NCBI GenBank assembly: GCA_964446285.1
Contig: CAYUNT010000029.1
Span: forward strand, 1 to 31,754
Direction of reading: 5' to 3'
DNA length: 31,754 nt
DNA from: CAYUNT01 sp964446285
Lineage (GTDB): Bacteria > Sumerlaeota > Sumerlaeia > SLMS01 > CAYUNT01
Shown here: piece after piece, positions 18,112 to 24,302 of the stretch
Numbering within the stretch: position 1 is the first letter of the stretch
Layout of the letters: the number at the start of each line of letters is the position of its first letter
Made by a program: the position numbers and the translations under genes
Notes under the pieces: generated by a model
Seen by the model: the letters and a program-made list of their open reading frames with translations, nothing else
What the model was told of the DNA's origin: nothing
Database searches by the model: none

Positions 18112-19932
18112 GTGGAAAGCAAGAGCCATGTGAGCCTTCCCGAAAAATCGGCGTCCGGCTTGGAATCGGCATTGCTGGAGGCGGCTTCGTGCATCGAAGA
18201 GTTGGGGGAAGCGTTTGCCCTTGAGCATCTCCAACTGCGGGAATTGCTGAGCCGGTTGCGTGAAGAGCGGTTTCACTTGGCGGTCGTCGGGCAATTCAAG
18301 CGCGGCAAAAGCACGTTGTTGAACGCGTTGCTTGGTGAAGAAGCGCTTCCAGTTGCCTTGTTGCCCGCCACCGCGTTCCCAACGTTCATTCGTTCGGGAC
18401 CGATTCGAGAGGCGCGCATTTCCTTTCTTGATGGCCGCGCGCCGGAGTTGTTTTCCGCCAACTGCTCGGGCAATCTTGCGCAGCCTTTGGCCCAATTTGT
18501 CTCGCAAGAGATGAACCCAGAGAATCGCCTGGGCGTGGCGCAAGTAGAGGTATTTCATCCCTCGCCCGCCCTGCGCGATGGAATGATTTTGATTGATACG
18601 CCAGGGATTGGCTCGACGTTTGAGCACAATTCGGAAACGGCGCTTGAGTTCCTGCCGCAATGCGACGCAGCGCTTTTTGTCGTGTCTGGCGATCCGCCAA
18701 TTACGCGGGCGGAACTCGATTATCTGCGCCTTGTGAAAGAGAAAACGTCGCGCGTGTTTTTCGCGCTCAATAAATCTGACCTGTTGCGCAGCGCGGAACG
18801 CGAGGAGTCCTTGCGCTTTCTCCATGCAGTTCTTCGAGACAAGGCCGAATTCAATGAAACACCGGAGGTGTTTTGCGTTTCGGCCCGCATGGGCCTGGAA
18901 TCCCGGCGCCGGGACGATCCGTCCGGATGGGAAGCAAGCGGAATGGGATTGCTTGAACGCCGCCTATGGGAATTCGCCGAACGCGAAAAGAACGATGTTC
19001 TGGCCAGCGCCGTCGCCCTGAAGGCACAAGGAATCCTTGCGGGCATCTGCCTGCGGCTGAATTTGATGATCCGCTCGCTTGAAATGCCCATTGAGGACCT
19101 CGAACGCCGGCTTGTGCTTTTCGAAGACAAAATAAAGGAATTTGAGCGCGAGCGTCTGGGGGCGCGCGACCTCCTGGCAGGCGACCACCGCCGTCTGATC
19201 GAGTTTATCGAGGAACAGGCGGCTGGCCTTCGCGCCCGGGCGCAAACGGCCCTTCGGGCGGAATTGAAACTGGATGGCGCGCGGGACCGCAGCCGGAAAA
19301 CCATAAGCCAGGCGGATGCTCACGCCGCCCGCGCCGCCCTTGAAAGCGCTATTCCAACTTTCTTTTCCCGAGAAGCGCGGCAAATGGCGTCCGCTTTGGA
19401 CGCGCAAATCGCGGATGTGGTTCGTCTTCACAACGACCGCGCCCAGGCGCTAACCGAATCCGTTCGCCGAGCCGCCGCCGAGATTTTCGAAATCCCGTGG
19501 CGCCCCCTGGATTCCACCACTGCTTTGGAGCGCCACCGAGCGCCTCATTGGGTAACACGCCAATGGAATACAGCTCTGGGAATGCTGCCGGTTGAGGGTC
19601 TCGAAAACTTGCTGCCCGCGCCCGTTCGCCGCCGCCGATTCGAGCGCCGCCTGGCAGAGGAAATCGAAAGCCTTGCTGTCCACAACGCGGAAAACGCACG
19701 ATGGGCCGCTCTGCAAAACCTCGATGACACAATCCATCAATTTGCAGATGAACTGGATTCGCGCTTTTGCGACACTCTCGAAGCCACGCGCGGAGCCATC
19801 CGCGCCGCCCTCGAAAAGCGCCACGCGGCATCGGCCGCCGCCCAACTCGAACTTCCCACGCTCCGCCGCGCGGCGAAAGAACTCTCGCGGATGCAGAATG
19901 CGCTTCTTTCCCAATCTGCACCGCAAAACTGA
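18112..19932 (+). CDS. Dynamin-like GTPase under a fluoride riboswitch
   Basis: The protein has 606 residues from the GTG at 18112. This start is fixed by the AGGAG site inside riboswitch A; the longer frame back to 17917 would translate the promoter and aptamer. The GTPase domain shows G1 GQFKRGKST (residues 60-68), G3 DTPGIGS (from Asp162) and G4 NKSD (220-223). It is followed by long charged helices (about 300-480) and a more hydrophobic middle-to-late segment, typical of bacterial dynamin-like proteins that bind and remodel membranes. The G1 core VVGQFKRGKSTLLNALLG is standard for that family. Enolase starts 14 bp after the stop, so the two are almost surely cotranscribed. Why a GTPase of this type should respond to fluoride is not known to me; membrane repair or replacement of an AlFx/MgFx-inhibited enzyme are possible reasons. 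Confidence 0.92.
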   Translation: MESKSHVSLPEKSASGLESALLEAASCIEELGEAFALEHLQLRELLSRLREERFHLAVVGQFKRGKSTLLNALLGEEALPVALLPATAFPTFIRSGPIREARISFLDGRAPELFSANCSGNLAQPLAQFVSQEMNPENRLGVAQVEVFHPSPALRDGMILIDTPGIGSTFEHNSETALEFLPQCDAALFVVSGDPPITRAELDYLRLVKEKTSRVFFALNKSDLLRSAEREESLRFLHAVLRDKAEFNETPEVFCVSARMGLESRRRDDPSGWEASGMGLLERRLWEFAEREKNDVLASAVALKAQGILAGICLRLNLMIRSLEMPIEDLERRLVLFEDKIKEFERERLGARDLLAGDHRRLIEFIEEQAAGLRARAQTALRAELKLDGARDRSRKTISQADAHAARAALESAIPTFFSREARQMASALDAQIADVVRLHNDRAQALTESVRRAAAEIFEIPWRPLDSTTALERHRAPHWVTRQWNTALGMLPVEGLENLLPAPVRRRRFERRLAEEIESLAVHNAENARWAALQNLDDTIHQFADELDSRFCDTLEATRGAIRAALEKRHAASAAAQLELPTLRRAAKELSRMQNALLSQSAPQN

Positions 19933-19946
19933 AAAGGAGAATGCTT

Positions 19947-21254
19947 ATGTCTTGCTGTTGCACTGACTCGAAATCCGGGCGGGCGATCGCGTCCGTCCGG
20001 GCAATGGAAATTCTCGATTCGCGGGGAAATCCGACCATTCGCGTATTTGTCGCGCTCGACAACGGAATCGTCGTGCAGGCGTCCGTGCCGTCGGGCGCCT
20101 CGACGGGCGAGAATGAGGCGCTCGAACTGCGCGACGGCGACAAGAAACGTTATGGCGGCAAGGGCGTCCTCAAGGCCGTCAAGAACGTGAACGACATCAT
20201 CGCGCCGAAACTCGCGGGCATGGATCCGGCGTGCCAGGGCGCGATCGACCGCCTGATGATCGAACTCGACGGCACGCCGACGAAGAGCAAGCTGGGCGCG
20301 AACGCGATGCTGGGCGTTTCGATGGCCGTCGCGCGCGCGGCGGCGGTGGCGGCGGGCCTGCCGCTCTATCAGTATCTCGGCGGCGCGGGGGCCACGCGCC
20401 TTCCCGTGCCGATGATGAACATCCTCAACGGAGGCAAACACGCTGACAACAGCGTGGATTTGCAGGAGTTCATGGTCATGCCGATCGGCGCGCCGACGTT
20501 CGCCGAGGCGCTGCGTTACGGCGCGGAGACGTTCCACGCGCTCAAGGGCATCCTGAAGAAAAAAGGCTACGCGACGGCGGTTGGCGACGAGGGCGGATTC
20601 GCGCCGAACCTCAAGAGCAACGACGAGGCGTGCGATGTGATCGTCGAGGCGATCAAGGCCGCCGGATACAAACCGGGCAAGCAGGTGGCGATCGCGCTCG
20701 ATCCCGCGGCAAGTTCGTTTTACGAGGACGGCGCCTACAACCTCGCCAAGTCCGGACAAGGCAAGAAAACCAGCGCGCAAATGACCGCGCTCTACAAGGC
20801 GTGGATTGAAAAATACCCGATCGTGTCCATCGAGGACGGCCTGGCGGAAAACGATTGGGATGGATTCCGCGAGCATACGGCGGCGCTGGGCGATAAAATC
20901 CAGATTGTCGGCGACGACAACTACGTCACCAACACGCAGTTCATCGCGCGGGGCATTCGCGAAAAGACCACGAACGCCGTGCTTATCAAACTCAACCAGA
21001 TTGGAACCGTGACCGAGACCATCGAAGCGATTGCGATGTGCCGCCGGGCGGGATGGGGGTTTGTCATTTCGCACCGCTCGGGCGAAACAGAAGACACGTT
21101 CATGGCCGATTTCGCCGTCGCGATGGGCGGCGGGCAAATCAAGACCGGCTCGGCCTGCCGCAGCGAACGCATCGCCAAATACAACCGCCTGCTCGAAATC
21201 GAGGCGGAACTTGGCAAAGCCGCCGTGTTCGAGAATCCATTTGGGAAGAAGTGA
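19947..21254 (+). CDS. eno: Enolase (phosphopyruvate hydratase)
   Basis: Enolase converts 2-phosphoglycerate to phosphoenolpyruvate in glycolysis and needs Mg2+. It is a classic fluoride target. The start at 19947 is chosen because AAGGAG lies seven bases upstream; the ATG at 19941 is too close to it. The 435-residue protein has the usual length and signatures: AMEILDSRGNPT, GASTGENEALELRDGD, GDEGGFAPN, the base-holding SIEDGLAENDW, VGDDNYVTN, LIKLNQIGTVTETI with the catalytic Lys, SHRSGETEDTF and IKTGSACRSERIAKYN. The N-terminus MSCCCTDSKSG, with three consecutive Cys, is unusual. Placement behind riboswitch A and the GTPase suggests that fluoride raises enolase supply to offset inhibition. 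Confidence 0.98.
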   Translation: MSCCCTDSKSGRAIASVRAMEILDSRGNPTIRVFVALDNGIVVQASVPSGASTGENEALELRDGDKKRYGGKGVLKAVKNVNDIIAPKLAGMDPACQGAIDRLMIELDGTPTKSKLGANAMLGVSMAVARAAAVAAGLPLYQYLGGAGATRLPVPMMNILNGGKHADNSVDLQEFMVMPIGAPTFAEALRYGAETFHALKGILKKKGYATAVGDEGGFAPNLKSNDEACDVIVEAIKAAGYKPGKQVAIALDPAASSFYEDGAYNLAKSGQGKKTSAQMTALYKAWIEKYPIVSIEDGLAENDWDGFREHTAALGDKIQIVGDDNYVTNTQFIARGIREKTTNAVLIKLNQIGTVTETIEAIAMCRRAGWGFVISHRSGETEDTFMADFAVAMGGGQIKTGSACRSERIAKYNRLLEIEAELGKAAVFENPFGKK

Positions 21255-21263
21255 AAGAAGGTT

Positions 21264-21343
21264 GATCCACGAAGGGCACGAAGACACACGAAAGAATGGA
21301 AAATTCATGATTTTTATTCGTGCTCTTCGTGCCCTTCGTGGAT
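21264..21343. repeat. Long inverted repeat (CCACGAAGGGCACGAAG type)
   Basis: The left arm from 21265, ATCCACGAAGGGCACGAAGA, is matched perfectly in inverse orientation by the right arm ending at 21343; pairing extends a few bases further with one bulge. The arms enclose an AT-rich loop of about 28 bp. The transcript would form a hairpin of about 24 bp right after eno. The right arm reaches into the first ATG of the next gene. I recall similar palindromes scattered in genomes of several environmental phyla. It could act as a transcript end, an mRNA stabiliser, or a translation block for the next gene. Confidence 0.85.
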
Positions 21344-22001
21344 GAAAATCATGCCGCAAAAGTTCACGACGTTCTTTAACCTGCTGGATGCCTTGCGCGA
21401 GCCGGGATGCGCGCTGTGCCGCCTCGTGGAAAAAGGAACCCGCCAGCATTTTGATTCGATGCTTTATGAATATGTGAACGATCCCAAAACACGCGCGGCG
21501 CTGGCGGCGTCGCAGGGATTCTGCCGCGAACACGCCCGCGTTCTGCTTTCGTTTGGCGATGCGCTTGGAACCGCCCTGCTTCATCAGGGCCTGTTGCGAA
21601 TGCTTGCGGAGCCAGATCGTGCGCCGAAGGGACACATTTCCGTTCCCTCGGCGTCTTGTCCCGCCTGCGATTATGCGAAAGACCTCCTCGAACGCTATGG
21701 CTCGACGCTTTTGGACTTCCTGGGCGAACAAGAAATCCTGGAGGCTCTCGAACATCCCGGAGTCCTTTGCTTGCCCCACCTGCGCTGGCTGATCGTTCAT
21801 TCGCATGACAAGGAATCCGCGAATGCGCTGGTTGCCTGCGCCCGCCGAACCGCCCGCCAGATTCTCGATCGCCTGGATCGTTTTATCGCGGCCCAAAATG
21901 CTACAGGCCCGCCCATCAGCCTATCGGAAGAAGATACGACCGCCTGGCTTGAGGCGCTGGATTTCTTCTCCGGCACCTTGCGCGAACCTATAACCCGATG
22001 A
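21342..22001 (+). CDS. Cys-rich protein, DUF6062-like
   Basis: This 219-residue protein begins at the ATG at 21342 or, three codons later, at 21351. Neither has a good Shine-Dalgarno, because the region is occupied by the long inverted repeat. The sequence shows paired metal-type motifs: GCALCRLVEKG near residue 23, FCREHA, SCPACDYAKD and LCLPHLRW. This spacing is typical of the DUF6062 family, in which the Cys and His probably bind a metal or cofactor; no function is established that I know of. The rest is helical. It sits between eno and a helical protein gene on the same strand, apparently part of the operon started by riboswitch A. Confidence 0.8.
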   Translation: MKIMPQKFTTFFNLLDALREPGCALCRLVEKGTRQHFDSMLYEYVNDPKTRAALAASQGFCREHARVLLSFGDALGTALLHQGLLRMLAEPDRAPKGHISVPSASCPACDYAKDLLERYGSTLLDFLGEQEILEALEHPGVLCLPHLRWLIVHSHDKESANALVACARRTARQILDRLDRFIAAQNATGPPISLSEEDTTAWLEALDFFSGTLREPITR

Positions 22002-22028
22002 CGCTATTGCCTCATCGGCAACATTCGC

Positions 22029-22502
22029 ATGAAGAAAATTGAATTTATGCCGGAATCTATTCCAAAGATAAAAATTAGCGAAAACCACCGGCGAAGACTC
22101 TCCGCCACGCTGGCCCTGATGGACCAGGCGCTCTCGGAGTTCATGCGATGGGCGAATGGCGGCGAAACACGATCCGTTCTTTATGAAGAAATTAACACTC
22201 TCGCGCCCGCGCAGCGCCAGAAAATGACCGAAGAAATCGCGGCCATCCGGGAGATGCTCCGAGAAATAAGCGAAACCTTGCAACTCAGCGGACATGTGCT
22301 GGAAACCGGAGCGGACATCAGGGCGCGATGCAGTTTGCTTTGGGCGGACTTGCTTGACGTGAAGAGCGGTCCTTTGCGCGGCTATGGAGCGCTTTCCGAA
22401 GAAGCGGCGGCCTTTCTCGACGCGCGAATCGAGAAACTGGCCCAAGCGGCGCTTCAACTGAGTGATCTGGCGCGTGACAAGACAGGAAGCAATCTCCGAT
22501 GA
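22029..22502 (+). CDS. Small all-helical protein of unknown function
   Basis: The protein has 157 residues. An alternative start at 22047 would remove six residues. The sequence is composed of amphipathic helices (LSATLALMDQALSEFMRWANGG, RQKMTEEIAAIREMLREISETLQLSGHVLE, FLDARIEKLAQAALQLSDLARD) with no signal peptide or membrane segment, so it is probably a cytoplasmic helical bundle. I recognise no family. It starts 27 bp after the DUF6062-like gene, and its stop overlaps the start of the TPR gene by four bases (ATGA), which points to translational coupling. Confidence 0.75.
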   Translation: MKKIEFMPESIPKIKISENHRRRLSATLALMDQALSEFMRWANGGETRSVLYEEINTLAPAQRQKMTEEIAAIREMLREISETLQLSGHVLETGADIRARCSLLWADLLDVKSGPLRGYGALSEEAAAFLDARIEKLAQAALQLSDLARDKTGSNLR

Positions 22503-22885
22503 CCCACGCGCACAAAGCGACGTCACATCTCAAACCCATTGGGCAACGCCGCGAAGAGGCGCTGCGACCGTGCCAATTGCTGGGATATGACCATGACGAA
22601 TTGGCGCAATACCTGATGAAGCGCCGCGCCCTGAAGATCGCCGAAGATGAATTTCGCCGCGCCATCTGGCTCAATCCCTACGAGCCGCTTTTCAAGGAAC
22701 ACCTGGCGCTGTGTCTGGCGGAACAAAAACGCTTTGACGAGGCACAGTCCCAGATAACCGAAGTGCTCGATGAAAAACCCACCTCGCAGAGCGCCAAAGA
22801 CATCCTGCAAATGATCCAGCAAAGCATAAATGAAATAGCACGAAAGGCCGTTTCGAAGAATGACGAAATCCCCCCGCGCTCTTAA
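22499..22885 (+). CDS. Small TPR-repeat protein
   Basis: The protein has 128 residues. Residues about 33-100 contain TPR-like helix pairs, with A-x-x-E-F-x-x-A-I-x-x-N-P and F-K-E-H-L-A-L-C-L-A-E-Q-K-R-F-D-E-A spacing. It has no signal peptide, so it probably acts as a cytoplasmic adaptor. Its start overlaps the upstream stop (ATGA), and its 3' end overlaps the MFS gene by 26 bp. This strict packing suggests that the helical protein, TPR protein and transporter are made together. Confidence 0.8.
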   Translation: MTHAHKATSHLKPIGQRREEALRPCQLLGYDHDELAQYLMKRRALKIAEDEFRRAIWLNPYEPLFKEHLALCLAEQKRFDEAQSQITEVLDEKPTSQSAKDILQMIQQSINEIARKAVSKNDEIPPRS

Positions 22886-24101
22886 TCCCGCCCGCTGGCT
22901 TACCCGCACGGTGCTCGGGATCGGACTGGCTTCGCTTTTCAGCGACCTGAGCCATGAGACCGTCACGTCGGTGTTGCCGGCGTTTCTCGCATCAATCGGC
23001 GCCGCCGCCGCCGCGCTCGGCACAATTGAGGGACTTGCCGACGGCCTTTCCAGTCTTGCCAAGCTCTACGGCGGCTGGCTGGCCGATCGCTTGCGACGCC
23101 GCAAGACGCTCTGCGCGACGGGCTACGGTTTCATGGCCCTATCACCCGTCGTTATTGCCGCGGCGGCGGCCTGGCCTGTTGTTCTGGCCGGAAGGGTCCT
23201 TGCCTGGGTTTCCCGCGGGCTGCGCACGCCGGCTCGAAAAGCCCTGATGGCCGATGCTGTCACCCCTGAGGCGTATGGACGCGCTTTCGGCCTGGAACGC
23301 GCGATGGACACCACAGGCGCGATTTTGGCCCCGTTGCTGGTGCTGGCGGCGCTGCATTTTGGCATGACTCACCGCGCGCTGATTTTGCTTTCCGCCATCC
23401 CGGCGCTCCTGGCCGTGCTGGCCATCACATTCCTGGTCCGGGAACGCACCGACCGCGTTCCTGTCCGGCGTCCGTTTCTGCACACCTTTGGCGGCTATGG
23501 CCCGCGTTTCCGCTCCTTCCTGGCGGCGGTTGGCTTGTTTGGTCTGGGCGATTTCGCAGACACTTTCTATATTTTGTATGCCGTTGCCGTTCTCACTCCG
23601 ATCATCGGAGCGGCGCGGGCAGCCACCCTCTCGGTGCTGTTTTATGCGCTGCACAACGTTCTCTACGCGGGCTGGTCCTACTTTGGCGGGTGGCTGGCCG
23701 ACCGCGCCAACAAACGCCTGTTGCTCGTTGCTGGCTATGTCTGCGCCGCGCTTGCCGCGCTGTGCATGATTTTGGGCGTTCAAAGCTACGCCGCCATCGG
23801 GCTTATGTTCGCGCTCGGGGGCAGCGCCGTAGGGCTTTACGAAGCTGTCGAGGACGCCGTGGCGGCGGAACTTCTGCCGTCGGGGATTCGCGCCGGAGGT
23901 TTTGGCGTTCTCGCCATCGTCACAGGCCTGGGCGACATGGTCAGCAGTCTCGGCGTCGGCTGGTTGTGGGCCGGGTTCGGCGTCAAGACAGCCTGCGCCG
24001 CCGCCATTGCCGTCATGCTCGCGGGCGTCATACTGATGTCGCGCCTCGCCCTGCGCCACAACGACTCCAACCCGCCTTTGCTTTCGGACGCCGAGTCGTG
24101 A
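22860..24101 (+). CDS. MFS transporter
   Basis: The protein has 413 residues and about twelve hydrophobic segments. The opening LASLFSDLSHETVTSVLP, the loop 2-3 motif GGWLADRLRRRK, and the SRGLRTPARKALMADAVTPEAYGRAFGLERAMDTTGA segment mark the common subgroup of MFS proteins with unassigned substrates. A second half-signature, GGWLADRANKR, confirms the two-fold repeat. It is the last gene of the run that begins with riboswitch A, so a substrate linked to fluoride or metal stress is possible but unproven. Its last 52 bp are repeated 3.8 kb downstream, where a relic of an MFS C-terminus lies in front of the PAP2 gene. Confidence 0.92.
   Translation: MTKSPRALNPARWLTRTVLGIGLASLFSDLSHETVTSVLPAFLASIGAAAAALGTIEGLADGLSSLAKLYGGWLADRLRRRKTLCATGYGFMALSPVVIAAAAAWPVVLAGRVLAWVSRGLRTPARKALMADAVTPEAYGRAFGLERAMDTTGAILAPLLVLAALHFGMTHRALILLSAIPALLAVLAITFLVRERTDRVPVRRPFLHTFGGYGPRFRSFLAAVGLFGLGDFADTFYILYAVAVLTPIIGAARAATLSVLFYALHNVLYAGWSYFGGWLADRANKRLLLVAGYVCAALAALCMILGVQSYAAIGLMFALGGSAVGLYEAVEDAVAAELLPSGIRAGGFGVLAIVTGLGDMVSSLGVGWLWAGFGVKTACAAAIAVMLAGVILMSRLALRHNDSNPPLLSDAES
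24019..24070 (+). repeat. Direct repeat, copy 1 (3' end of MFS gene)
   Basis: This 52-bp stretch matches 27832-27883 with a single mismatch (24063 versus 27876). It encodes the end of the last MFS membrane helix and its cytoplasmic tail (AGVILMSRLALRHN). The copies are in the same orientation and 3,813 bp apart, bracketing the P-type ATPase and the EIIA-like gene. Confidence 0.95.
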
Positions 24102-24169
24102 CCCCTCGGGTCTCTCCGGGTCTGCATGGCATTTTTACCGCTTCAAGGTGAACTGTTCAATATTGTCCC

Positions 24170-24197
24170 TTGAGCACATTTTGAGTTTGTCTATATA
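24170..24197 (+). promoter_or_regulatory. Sigma70-type promoter for the P-type ATPase
   Basis: TTGAGC at 24170-24175 and TATATA at 24192-24197 are separated by 16 bp, which would start a transcript near 24204 with a leader of about 100 bases. This gives the ATPase/EIIA module its own expression, independent of both riboswitches. Confidence 0.55.
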
Positions 24198-24203
24198 CCC
24201 CCT

Positions 24204-24302
24204 GTGGCTCTGGCGAGATTCAATTTCTCGGCAGGAAGAGCTGAGCATCTGTTCGGGACTGCAAAGCAGCGGCCTCCATTCGCATGGCAGGAGACCTGTG
24301 CC
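24204..24302 (+). promoter_or_regulatory. Structured leader of the P-type ATPase with possible SD-hiding hairpin
   Basis: Three small hairpins can be drawn: GCGAGA/TCTCGG around an AAT-rich loop, CTGC/GCAG around AAA, and GGCCTCC (24271-24277) with GGAGACC (24290-24296), the last with one mismatch in seven. The third covers the AGGAG Shine-Dalgarno (24289-24293) that serves the GTG at 24303. It does not match the M-box or other Mg2+ riboswitch consensus that I know. Confidence 0.4.

Noticed and set aside
19737..21896. 719-codon open frame on the minus strand across enolase
   Set aside because: It is a shadow of the GC-rich enolase and neighbouring genes, with no recognisable domains, and the plus-strand genes are certain.
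24102..24302. M-box type Mg2+ riboswitch before the MgtA-like gene
   Set aside because: I could not find the conserved M-box blocks; only local hairpins are visible. Kept as an unclassified leader instead.
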